This document shows positions 54,137 to 64,000 of a stretch of DNA of 64,000 bases, one piece after another; the stretch's first letter is position 1, and every line of letters begins with the position of its first letter. The notes under the pieces were generated by a model, which saw only the letters and a program-made list of their open reading frames with translations, was not told the origin of the DNA and searched no databases. Location of the stretch: contig OZ038379.1 in the NCBI GenBank assembly GCA_964036045.1, positions 109,322,025 to 109,386,024 of the forward strand, read 5' to 3'. Position numbers and translations under genes: made by a program. Source of the stretch: Eutreptiella sp. 'Long Island Sound 2002'. Taxonomy: Eukaryota; Euglenozoa; Euglenophyceae; Eutreptiales; Eutreptiaceae.

Positions 54137-55031
54137 CGATTCTTTGCTCACTACCAGCTTCACTACACATGCCCTAAGAATATAGCTTCACATGCATAGA
54201 CCTGCCAAGTCCGCCGAGTCTCTCGGTTAGCCTGGTTTCGTGGTGAACCATTGCCTTTTTACAGTCAGGAGCATGGCAAACTCTTCTACAGTATACCTAC
54301 TGCTTGTCCGTTTCGGTGACCGTGCTGTACGTACCGCCGACAGATATTATTGTACTTTTTGTCTACACTGGGTGAGCCGGCAGATCTACCGATTGGCGCC
54401 TTGAAGATGTTGTATTTTCCATGGAGTAGCCTTATGGTGGTCGACTTGTCAGGTGACAAATGCCTCACAATGCTGATTATGCGAAGTAGACCTTTGCCAT
54501 ACCAACTACACGGCCGACTTGATTTATGGTTTTGCAACAGTTTGTATGCTAGTGGTGGCCAGTGATGAGATTCATTCAACATACCGATTTTTGGGACCTT
54601 ATTGTATGGGCAAACGTTGGTTACGGCTTTATGTGGCTCCAATTTCTGCTATGTGACTTCGCCGGATGTAGAGGGACCTTGTTTTTGACTACGGAAGGTC
54701 CGTATACGCTGGGCATCGTGCCCCCCTTTTCTACACGTGTTTTCGATCTGCTGAGCTCCCTTTTTGGACGCGCTATTTTTGTTTTTTCAGTATACATGTG
54801 GATACTGAGAATTACATTCGATATATTGGTGTTTATGTTGCAACGAACTTCGTGAATACGGGTTTGCGACCTATGTGAGTTGCTAGTGGTGACCGCCTGG
54901 GTGACGCATCAACATACCTGTCTGCCATGTGGTCACCCACCACCCTGTCATGTGTTTGATTTGTATTTTCGCCACTTTCTTTTCGACTCGCTACCTCCAT
55001 TCTTCGTATAGAGGGTGGTGGGTACGTGCTT
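54137..55031. other. Spacer between the direct repeats, no supported gene
   Basis: About 900 bp with 97- and 118-codon overlapping frames on opposite strands, neither resembling a known family. Confidence 0.4.
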
Positions 55032-55444
55032 GTAATATATGCTGACTAAATAATACCGTGATGCTTTCACTCTAACGGTTGCCTTTTCCCAACAGGCCGG
55101 GCGAGAAATATTGTCATCAGTCGCGCGTGAGCAAATGTGATCCTCGGCTGCGGTATTCTTTGTCCACTTTTCCTATTCGTTCTTGATGTATAATTCTTCT
55201 TTATGCCATAGGCTCACTTTTTAGCGAGGGAAACCGGTGGGAAAGTCAGAGATACGCTACTGGAGACTCTAGACGGATCAGTAGGTTTTAGTCAAACTAT
55301 CGCTGAAGCTGAAACTGTAATGATGTTTGTGCTTTGCGTATTGCCTATTATCATTTGAAAATTGACTAAAGCTATTTTTACGGAAATATAGTGCAGTAGA
55401 TCCAGAGATTCACCTTTTCATACTGAAGTGACAATTTTGCTGTG
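55032..55444 (+). repeat. Diverged ~410-bp direct repeat, copy 2
   Basis: Second copy of 53728-54136. The pair may be the LTRs of a small dead element or a tandem segmental duplication. Confidence 0.7.
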
Positions 55445-55745
55445 TGTGAACAAAATTCAGCATGGTGCTCCGGTAATTGCTGCCCATCATCATATGTGGA
55501 ATAGAACCTCTTTCCAACCTTCATCTTTATCTTGAACAGTTGCTCATTTTTCCCCTTTAGGGCAGGCTTTCGGGGGTGTTGTCGCACGGTGCGCGCCTTT
55601 TCTGGTGTTTATGGCGATTTTACCCAGTGGACAGGCCAACAACAAACCACTCTGGCAGGTTTTCCCAAATGCTTGTGGATGGTCACCAAAGGTCTTTGGG
55701 TGATATCTGGTGTTTCTTTGGGCCTTGCAGGGCTATTGTTGTTAC

Positions 55746-56115
55746 TTCCTGGTGGGTCTAATGGTTTTCATACGTCCAAGTGTCCCTAATTGTGCCCCTG
55801 TTGGCCCCTACTGGTACACCAGGAATTTTTTGTTTTAGTCGCATGTTTGCCATATGTCCCGGTGTCCCTAATTCTGCCCCTGTTGCCCCTGCTGGTACAC
55901 CACGAATTTTTTTTCTTACACTGACGGTTGCCATATGTCCCAGTGTCCCTAATTCTGCCCCTGTTGGCCCTTGCGGGGATAAGGGGAAATTTTTTTTTAA
56001 GTCTGATGGTTGCCATATGTCCGAGTGTCCCTAGTTGTGCCCCTGTCGGCCCTTGCTCGTAAACCGGAAATTTTTTTTTTAGTCTGATGGTTGCCATATG
56101 TCCCAATGTCCCTCG
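55746..56115. repeat. 82-bp minisatellite, about 4.5 units
   Basis: The motif TGCCATATGTCC..GTGTCCCTA recurs at 81-82-bp spacing (55780, 55862, 55943, 56025, 56106). Each unit also has GCCCCTGTTGGCCC and a run of 6-11 T. Units differ by several substitutions. No spacers as in CRISPR. Confidence 0.85.
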
Positions 56116-57562
56116 TTCACCTCCCCCCCCATGGGGGGCTTTTAATTGGGGGGCCGGGGAATGGGGCCCCGACCCCTTCTAAAAGCAGTCCTTATGCCAT
56201 TACATACGATCCGCGCGCCGAAACGAAACATATCCCAAAAGTGTACGATGCAGCCCCTCTAAATGACCGCCTCAAAGAGCTGATTCGCGCCGTCATATTT
56301 GTTTCGATTGATCATGGCTGTTTTGCAAAGTTAGGACCTTTACAAGGTTTTAACTTCTTTACCAGCATCCACTAATTCCATATAAGCTAGGGATGCGATT
56401 TAAAGGTGCACCAGCAAAGTTGAGGTGCCGAACAACACTATATATAAACCACAGGCCCCAAATCTCAAGAAATCTATTTGACATATTATTTATTTGCTGT
56501 GCACGCGTGCATTTTGCAGTCGCCGGCGTTTGCGATCTTTCATTTTGACTGTCCAAAGTGAAATCGGGCTACAATGCACTGACTTTCGATCTAAGACCAG
56601 ATTTATAAATGATTGTAAAAGCCTCGTGTTGCTGTTCAATCGAGAAACCGCCGTCGCTTTGTTTTAGCACCGCTTTTCGATTTGACGATTTTTAGCGCCC
56701 TCAGCCGCCTTTTTAAGCTCAAAAATGGAAAGAACACCCCCAAATTGACCAAAATTGCCCTTGATTTCGTCAAAATCCGATACAATAGGCCCCAGTTATG
56801 AATATGTCAATTTTATGCTATTTGCACCCTGTATCGCTAATCTTGCCCAATGCACCCTCCCTGTCCTTGCGCTGCTAGCTCAAACATAAGGCAAAGGAGT
56901 GTTTTTGCGTTTGTTTGTCACCGCCCGGCTCCGTTTCCGACATAGAAAAGTGACCCGAAAATGGCTAAAAACGTAATAAGGCTTTTCTTTTGATGGTGCT
57001 TCGCACCAGCAAAGGAAAAGCCACACCAAGCACGAAAGACGAAGGATTCATTTAACCTTACTTTTCCACACCCTCCGCAACATATCATGTATCATTGCTT
57101 CATTGAAATTTCCTCAACATGCTCATCTTTCTTTGTTATAAGTACGTGATCATGCACGTGCATATCGTGCAATCTGAATTCGTCGTCCGACAGATACCCT
57201 TCGGAGGCGATCACAGCCCGCACACTGCCCTTCCCCATCTCGTGGAGCCCCCCTCCGCTTGTTTTAATCTGATGGCCCAAATGCACGTAACAACGTAAGC
57301 AAAGAGAAGATGGGGTGCCTTTCAATAACACAAACAGTTTGTCCTTGCAGAAACAATTCTCAGACCAACTGCTCTGCGATATTGCTAGTGAATTGAACCA
57401 TGAAATGAAATAGCAAATACAGTGATGGCGGCAGGTCATGCGGCGCTACAACGTGTGAATCCCTTGGCTAACAAGTGTGATCCTGATGGCATGCATCACA
57501 GAAATGGAGCCGAAATAACGAAACTGTGTGGTTACTCGGGCGGGCACACAATAGGCACGCAC
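56116..57562. other. No recognisable gene
   Basis: Holds a G/C-run block near 56125-56175 and an isolated protein-like stretch of ~50 codons (PRAETKHIPKVYDAAPLNDR at about 56210) without a family. Otherwise nothing supported. Confidence 0.4.
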
Positions 57563-59221
57563 TTAGCATGTCTTGTGTATCAAGTTCTTCGGTTGGGACC
57601 ACAAGAAGGCATCAGCCCACAGAGTGAGAAGCACATGTGGCCAAGGCCCATAGGGTTGATACTTAACTTTACTATTCAAAACAAACTGCTCCATATGCAA
57701 CAAAATGCGAATGTAGTGATGCAACTCCTCCCCCCCACCATCCCCAATGTGGCGGACGATTTTCCATTGCCACAGTTGCGCGAACAACTGTTTGACGCCT
57801 GCACGATACCAACCGTGCACATCGTTATATTCTTGTTGTTGGCCGTTGAGGTTTCCTCTACCCCAAAAAGGGACCGCTGTGTAAATGCGGCCTTTGCTGC
57901 TGCTGGAAGGTGTGAAAAAACCATGCAATGTGAGTTGCCATTTGGCTGCAGCAGCTTCCTTCACCTGTTCCCTCCTTTCCCTCAAGCGATCAATTTCAGG
58001 ACGCATGGTGCTTACCTCAAAACCCCCTACCCTCTTCTCTCGATCCTTTGGGCGGTGGTGCCTCCAATCTGTCCGCAAAATCCTGCGCACAGCAGGTGTA
58101 ATGGCAGCCGAAAAGCAGGATATGCAGGATGAACGTTACGCCAGAAATTCAAATGCGCTATCCTGAAATGTTCCGTGAAAACCTGGCGTTGCAACGGTTG
58201 TGTCTTTGGCATCTTGAGGCCCGTGAGCAGCACTGCCTTGGGGAAATCCACACGAGTTTGGTCCAAAAACGCTTTCTCCCTTAGCGCAATGGCAGAGAGA
58301 CGTGCTCTAATGGCCTGCCTGTAGCGCAAAATGGATGTCAACATGACGGGGCCACCTTCCTCACGTTCTGGTCTATCTGCTTTACCTTTCCTTGCGGTGC
58401 CGCCCTTCACAAATGCCTTCTCACGAATTCTGCACCAAAGCGCCTGCACAATGCGGCGTGCGCACAAAAAAACCGGAGGCACATGTTGAATGGTACACTG
58501 CACCAGGGAGAAAATACCGCAAGCGAGATTCAGCCATGTTTGCAAATTTGTGGATGTATGCTTCCACGTTGGTGCCTGGAAGAAGCAGCTCCCATCTTTT
58601 GAGAAAATTTTTCGCGGCAGACAGGTACTGATTCTTCCCGGAAAGTTCTTGCCGGCGACGCAAAATCCAGTCTACAACCTCCTGCCAGTCCTCATTAGAA
58701 ATGTCAATGTTCACGGACTCAGCAGCTTGGTGCCTCTCCTTTTGACGCTCCCGCGACTGTGCACTAATCTTGGATGCCCGTTTAGGAGGGGGTTGTGGCG
58801 CACTGCCTTCCACAGGTGCCTCCGGCTGTGGTTGCTGACCAGGATCTACATTTTCAAGGTGAAAAAGGGGGTCTTCATTAGGTTCTACAGGTGCCTCCGG
58901 CTGTGGTTGCGGACAAAGATCAACATTTTCAGGTTGAAAAACGGGGTCCTCATTGGGTTCCACAGGTGCCTCCGGCTGTGGTTGCTCATGGCGTTGTGGT
59001 GGAGATAATGAGGGTGATGGGCAGGGGCTCCTCATCTGGAACTCAATGCGGTGAAGTGCAGCGGCCTCATGAACAACTACTTTGCCACCAACTTCATATT
59101 GCATCCGCAAAAAGTCCCCGGGCTGCGGTGAAGAACCCAACACAATTGCCGGGACTCCATCAGCAGTACTTGTGCGATTGTAGAAGACATCCGTACCAGG
59201 GGTGACCCAGGACAAAGACAT
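57563..59221 (-). pseudogene. Unrecognised protein-coding region, two frame changes
   Basis: About 550 codons. The start chosen is MSLSWVTPGTDVFYNRTS. Residues 1-62 look like a small SH3/Tudor-like beta barrel (PGTDVFYN, PAIVLGSSPQPGD, HEAAALHRIEF). Then comes a Pro/Gln-rich tandem repeat, QPQPEAPVEPNEDP, a basic segment (RASKISAQSRERQKERHQ), and helices (DWQEVVDWILRRRQELSG, SAAKNFLKRWELLLPG). The frame changes near 58485, at a T7 run, and again near 58110; on each side the protein-like sequence continues (CRIREKAFVKGG; AVRRILRTDWRHHRP). Introns could explain this but no clear splice sites were seen. Possibly a transposon or host gene of unknown type. Confidence 0.5.
58813..58985 (-). repeat. 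75-bp coding tandem repeat
   Basis: CAGGTGCCTCCGGCTGTGG (plus strand) recurs at 58813, 58888 and 58963, an exact 75-bp period that keeps frame and encodes 25-residue units QPQPEAPVEPNEDP...ENVD. Two full units and a partial third. Confidence 0.85.
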
Positions 59222-62200
59222 GATAATTCTGAGCTGCAATGGGGGAGAAACGCTGCCTGTGACAATGAATATATCGAAACTTCGCACGGTGCGCGCACGG
59301 TGCGTGCAACTCCCTCTTGGAGCAGGCTTGGGTGCAAATTGTGCCACCCTCATGTTGGTGCGGCCTCCGGGCCTGCCTCTAATGGTGATGGGAGTGGGCT
59401 GCGAATTGAGAAACAAGCGCGGTCAAATAAAGGATGATGCTCAACTCCATGCCCGGTGTAAGTGTACGTCAAATGAATGCAGTCATCCCTATGCATAGCA
59501 AAACCAACAATGGGGGTAGGTGCATGCTCACCAGTGGACCACATGTACGCAACACCCAAGCCAGCGATAGCAACTTTGGGGGCACACGTAGCGCAGTGCG
59601 CGCGCAATGCAAGCGCAATGTAACTATATGGGTGTGTGGCCATACTAGAGACCCATACTTTGTGACACTAGGGGCATTGTTGTTGTTTGACAGTGGATTT
59701 TGATGCTTCTTCCACATTGGGGATATGGCATTTTTGGATTTTCACCTGGTTTCACCCATTTCCACCTTTTTTTACACTTTTTTGCTCATTGCCACCACAT
59801 CCCCTCCTTTCTAGGTTGATTTCTCCCCCCACCATAGGGACCTCAAGAAGGCAGAGGCAACGCATCCATGTTGTTTTCTCCCCATCATGGGGACCCCGAG
59901 CACAGCTGATGTCGGACCTCAAGATCATGATCAAAGCCAAGGGACAATCCAACATCCTCTCCAAGTGTTGTATCAGGCCCAAGTACTATAGTCGAAGGTG
60001 ACCTCACGGGCTTGATCAACGCCAAGGATACTTCGTGCTAGCCAAGACCTACCATGCCGTCGTCCAAAGACGGTCCGCAGCGGGGCTATGCTGGACGGCC
60101 ATAACCAGCATCCCCGGGTCCATCCTTTCACCCCCATTCGCGGAACATGGACCACCTCCTGCTCCCACTGAGGTGAAGGATGTCTCCCAAGGTCTGCAGG
60201 GTCTGCAATAGGACCTACTGCTAAGGCAGGGGTGCCTCGCTCCCGTTACTCTTGGCCCCACCTCCGAAGATTTAGAGGCACAAGAATGCATGCGTTCACG
60301 CATTGCAAAAATTGAAAAAGAGTCATTGGGCAGGGGGGCCACTACCGTGAGGCATTACCGAACAACTACCGGCGCCAAGCGATTGTTGGCAGCTTCTCGT
60401 GTGGGTGGCGTGGTTGATGGAAGGGCATTTGGAAGGGGTGTGCTTGGGGGTTCTTTTGGGGGAACCTGGTCTAAAAAGTAGCGTGCAGTGCACGCACAGT
60501 GCAAGGACGCCCCCTTTATTCATGGCTGGAAACCACAGCAAATAGATAGCACTAGGTTGCAATACCAGTCAGAATGTTGTTGTGAGCAAAAGGAACCGTC
60601 ACAAACATGACCCAGCCCCTCTTTCCCTCTACAATCGGCACACAATCACCAAGCGTTGAATTTCCGACCACAAAAACCATGGTCAGAGAAAACCATCAAA
60701 ACAACGGTCAAACAGGGTCTTCGTGCTTGGACAAGCCTGCACTTGGACAAGGGGGGGGGGGGGGCATCGCTGCACGAGGGGTAGAGAGTGGTATCCTTCC
60801 GTACATCGCCTTGTTAGAGCAGGGCAGCTGTGCTCTACCAAACGGCATAGAGGTAGTGGGCAATGGAGATCCTTTACTTCCGCACCCAGGCGCTGTGGCA
60901 CTGCCCGAAAGGGTACCACTTCCCACAGCACCCCTACAACATTGCAATCAGCTCAACAATACCACTGCATGCTGCTCCCCCCTGCGGTGTGGCAGTCTGA
61001 TGAAGGTTGCCCCGCAGTGTGCAGCGGTGTGCAGAGGGAAACCACGGAACACTGTACCGCTCATCACTGCCATATCATGGCCCTCAATGCCACAGAAACC
61101 AGCTGACCCCTCACCCATGCTCGGGCCTGAACCATGCTCCTCAAGGCCTAAGCAGAACCTCAGGGCACCATGGTGAGGACCCTCCAAGACCTACAGCTCC
61201 ACCAGCAGGCAGAGAGGGTCTTGGGCCCGTCTCGGCAGACTGCTGCCACAAGAGCAATCAGGTTCACACAGGGAGAGCCCCCACACCACAACCAGCCCTT
61301 GCGACAGGGTGTGTCTTTGAAACTCGACAGGGGGTTAGGTTCAAGGCCCACCAGTCTACCAGTTCCATTGCTACAACATAATGGCCATTGCCTTGTGGTA
61401 ACAGCGCCTTTGGCAGACAGACAGGCCTGCACGCGGAAAACCATGATGATGCTGATGCTAAAGGCTGCTTGTATGTTGTTGCACATGGACAGCACGTACA
61501 ACCATATGTCAACATGCCAGGTACAAACATTTGTCAAAGGTATTGCATATGCCTGAAAGGATGTGCATGCAAAAATCAGCAATGGTGTGCCCCAATTGCA
61601 CCTCGGCGTCATCCTTTCGCATTTCCATCAACTTTACTAACGGGGACAAAATTGTTCACAGCCTTAGTGCTGGCAAGTTGCAGCAACTGAAGCAAATTGA
61701 GCAACGCCCATATAGAATTGAATCAAATGATATTTATCCACCCCCCCTATGCCTCATTGCTGGTGCCAGCAAGGACTATGCCTTTTATTTGATATGGATG
61801 ACGCACCTAATCTCTGCAAGGGAAACATCTACGTTGGGATCACAGCTCCCCAGTGTGCATGCATGGACAGTTACAAACATTGGGTGTGAAGATAGTGCAC
61901 ACATGCCCCTGTGTCAGAGGCAATGTAATTCATCAAGCCACTGCATTCAATATACAATGAAATGGGCGTACGGGGATGGAACACTGAACCCGGACAATGA
62001 GGGAGGCAACAAGGCCGAGGAAGATGATGAACGCAAGCAAGACCTACAAAAAGGCAGGAAAAGTAAAGGGAACAGAGGAGGGCAAAGGCACCAGTTTGAA
62101 TTAAGTGTGGGATTCCAGGTATGGCATGCGGAAACTGCGCGTTGATGACGACAACACAATGGCAAGAACAGGATGTTCATCCTGCTGCCCCATTTCCTGT

Positions 62201-62482
62201 AAATATTTGTTATTTGTATCCCTGGACATTTCGATGTTTTCTGTTCCCAACCTATCCCCAAGTGCAAAAGCATCGGATGCTCCCCTACATCACATGCCAC
62301 AGGCACCAGAAGCGCCGTTAATACGTGTAACTTTGGTAGCCTCATTGTGGTCCGCAAACTCATATACAACTCATGCTGCAACTCACAAATAGAGCCAGGC
62401 AGCTGAAGCGCAGCAGCGTGCCAGATGCATGGCTCGGTTGAACAATGGAACACACAGTTTCACAGTTTTTCAATCGCTTCGA
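59222..62482. other. No supported gene
   Basis: Several open frames of 100-200 codons overlap on both strands (for example 60607-61176 and 61531-62145 plus) but lack motifs and have low-complexity composition. A run of twelve G lies near 60750. Short alternations of GTGCGCGCACGG type occur near 59285 and 59595. Confidence 0.4.
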
Positions 62483-62902
62483 TCAAACACTTTCAACACT
62501 GTTAATATCATGCACCTGAGTCTGAGTAGGTTTTACCATCCACTGTTTGAAAATGGTGCAACACTCGACGAAATTCACAGCCCCGCTGTCATCCGAATCG
62601 AGTGTCTTCATGAAGTGTTGCAACTCCTCTTGGCTAGGCTGCTTGCCTTGGATTTTCTTGAACAGAAGCGCCAGCTCATCCACTGTCAACATCCCAGTCC
62701 CGTCCTTATCAGCAGTGTGGAACATTGTGTACATTTTTTCCACCGTGTCCGTGTCCAAGCCCAACTTCTTGATCTCGCGACTATTCAACTCTTTCTCTTT
62801 GGCTGCAGTATCTGCTTTGTCATTCTGATGCATCAGGATGAATTCATTGAAATCCATCTTCCCATCTCCGTCCAGATCATGTGAAGACAGCAGTGCTGTG
62901 AT
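62483..62902 (-). CDS. EF-hand calcium-binding protein, last exon
   Basis: 139 codons with three EF-hand loops in order: DLDGDGKMDFNE, DKDGTGMLTVDE (in TADKDGTGMLTVDELALLF) and DSDDSGAVNFVE. Loop positions 1, 3, 5, 6 and 12 fit calcium binding. Spacing suggests a calmodulin-like protein whose first hand lies in an upstream exon. The exon is taken from a good acceptor, a T-rich tract ending TTGTTCAG, in phase 0; the frame runs 11 codons further to an ATG, but that stretch (MATACIGVFVQ) is probably intron. The upstream exon was not found. This looks like a host gene, not a transposon. Confidence 0.7.
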   Translation of the reverse strand: MTALLSSHDLDGDGKMDFNEFILMHQNDKADTAAKEKELNSREIKKLGLDTDTVEKMYTMFHTADKDGTGMLTVDELALLFKKIQGKQPSQEELQHFMKTLDSDDSGAVNFVECCTIFKQWMVKPTQTQVHDINSVESV

Positions 62903-64000
62903 CTGAACAAACACACCAATGCAAGCAGTTGCCATACCAAAGCAGTGACGTGTGCATTCATGGCGGAGAGGGCGGGGGTGGGATCACATTTAGGAGTGTC
63001 TAGTAAGCCCCTGGACACTACTGCAAAAGGTGGTAAGTGTGGGTTACGGCCAGCCAGAGACTGTCGTCTTGCTGGCGGCGGAAATCTGTGAGTCCCTGTG
63101 TTCTGTCAATGCAACGGCACAACTGACATAACATGACACAAAGAACATGCTCGTCAGTGGTCCATAGGTATCTTTCTGTCACAATAGAGAGGGACAGATG
63201 GGTGACTTGTTGGTTGGACTGTGGGTTGACTTGTGGAAATAAGCTGCAATGCCCTATGGTAGGCCTTTGTGGTGTTATGCAGTGACTGTCAGATTGACTG
63301 CACCACTTGTTGTATTCAGAGTGTCGGAAACATGCAAACCCCTGCCCCCTTGAACCTTGCCAATAAAACTCTAAACATTCAAATTTTAAGAGGGCCTGAG
63401 CAAAAATGAAAAAGCCCCCAAGAATCCTGTCATTTTCACAAAATTTTCATAGATTGACTTGGAGGTATTACTATAGATCAGCAAGAACAAGGATTAATGG
63501 TTGAGCAAGGAATGGGATGGGACATCGGCCAGGAGGCTGATGCCCTGCCCGACCACATTGCCACATTGCGTAAAATTCTGGACAATCCGTTGAGGACATG
63601 AGAATGAGAAGTGGGCAGGTGAGGAAATAGGTGTGAACACATTTGTACTATGCTATTCATATTGCAGGGTACAATGTAGCTGCTCCCTCCCCACGGTCTG
63701 GTCACACACCCACCTCTGCCCCCCATGCTTCTGCAGGGGCAGCTTGGTGTTGTGCCCTTGTGGCTCCCCATAACTAACGGGCTATAGCGCCGCAACCCGG
63801 GAGTCTTCCCAAGTAGGTCCCTGGGGCACGGAAGTGCTCAGTGCGCCTTGGGACCCCTCCAACATGTAGCTGGATAGCTGAGGAAGGTAGGGCACTTAAG
63901 TTGACCACATTGCTGGCAGGATTGGCAGGCAAGGTTTGAAAAATTTGCCGTGTATATTACACCCAATATTGCAACCCGGCCAACAATATCGGTAGGTATC
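62903..64000. other. Probable intron and upstream region of the EF-hand gene
   Basis: No exon was identified with confidence. A short plus-strand frame at 63477-63588 (QQEQGLMVEQGMGWDIGQEA) after an acceptor-like TTACTATAG could be an exon of another gene; see findings. Confidence 0.35.

Noticed and set aside
53760-55310. Two duplicated exons of a host gene
   Set aside because: Splice-site phases do not match between the pieces, one acceptor has lost its AG, and flanking sequence is as conserved as the supposed exons.
55746-56115. CRISPR array
   Set aside because: Units are tandem and contiguous with no unique spacers, and the context is eukaryotic.
60607-61176. 189-codon plus-strand ORF
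   Set aside because: Contains a long G run read as poly-Gly, overlaps other frames of equal length, and shows no domain.
61531-62145. 204-codon plus-strand ORF
   Set aside because: No recognisable motif, overlaps a 168-codon frame on the other strand, Lys/Glu-rich low-complexity end.
62903-62935. ATG at 62935 as the true start of the EF-hand protein
   Set aside because: The 11 codons before the acceptor-like TTGTTCAG resemble intron, and the first EF-hand expected for this family is missing, pointing to an upstream exon.

Overview
The window is eukaryotic nuclear DNA, almost all of it transposable elements nested in one another. Evidence: chromodomain Ty3-type LTR retrotransposons, a non-LTR (LINE) element with endonuclease, reverse transcriptase and RNase H, primer-binding sites that match initiator tRNA-Met, a hAT-like element, and an EF-hand gene whose coding exon starts after a good intron acceptor. 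There are no bacterial operons or ribosome-binding sites. A large, repeat-rich algal or other protist genome would fit, but I cannot name the organism.

Layout. (1) 1-9823, minus: the 5' part of Ty3 element A (LTR, gag, protease, start of RT); it runs off the left edge. A 2.05-kb non-LTR element, called LINE-b here, sits in its LTR with a 16-bp target duplication. (2) 9824-12664: no recognisable gene. (3) 12665-52035, minus: one old Ty3 element (called C/E) torn into pieces. Its primer-binding site and gag start lie at 51.1-52.0 kb, the rest of gag at 37.5-38.7 kb, and its pol at 12.7-16.8 kb. Four later insertions separate the pieces: a hAT-like element (38714-51121), an apparently intact Ty3 element D inside that (39214-50643), LINE-a (16839-37443, 16-bp target duplication) in the gag 3' end, and Ty3 element B (22994-34778) inside LINE-a ORF1. 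(4) 52036-57562: LTR remnant, diverged direct repeats and an 82-bp minisatellite. (5) 57563-59221, minus: an unrecognised, frameshifted protein-coding region. (6) 59222-64000: mostly unassigned, with a three-EF-hand coding exon at 62483-62902.

How the parts work together. Families A/B and D both place gag and pol in one reading frame separated by a single stop codon. In A/B the stop is UAG followed after 7 nt by a GC hairpin seen in both copies; in D it is UGA-CGG with no AUG before the protease active site. Both arrangements suggest stop-codon readthrough. LINE-a and LINE-b have different proteins but share a 3' end: a 5-bp hairpin with a GNRA tetraloop, 7 nt before the A tail, with a compensatory pair change. 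This suggests that LINE-b, which has one zinc-binding ORF and no reverse transcriptase, is copied by the LINE-a machinery. Both Ty3 families also carry a 'FAS...' segment between protease and RT that resembles the methyltransferase-like domain of DIRS elements.

All homology statements are from reading the translations by eye; no database search was run.
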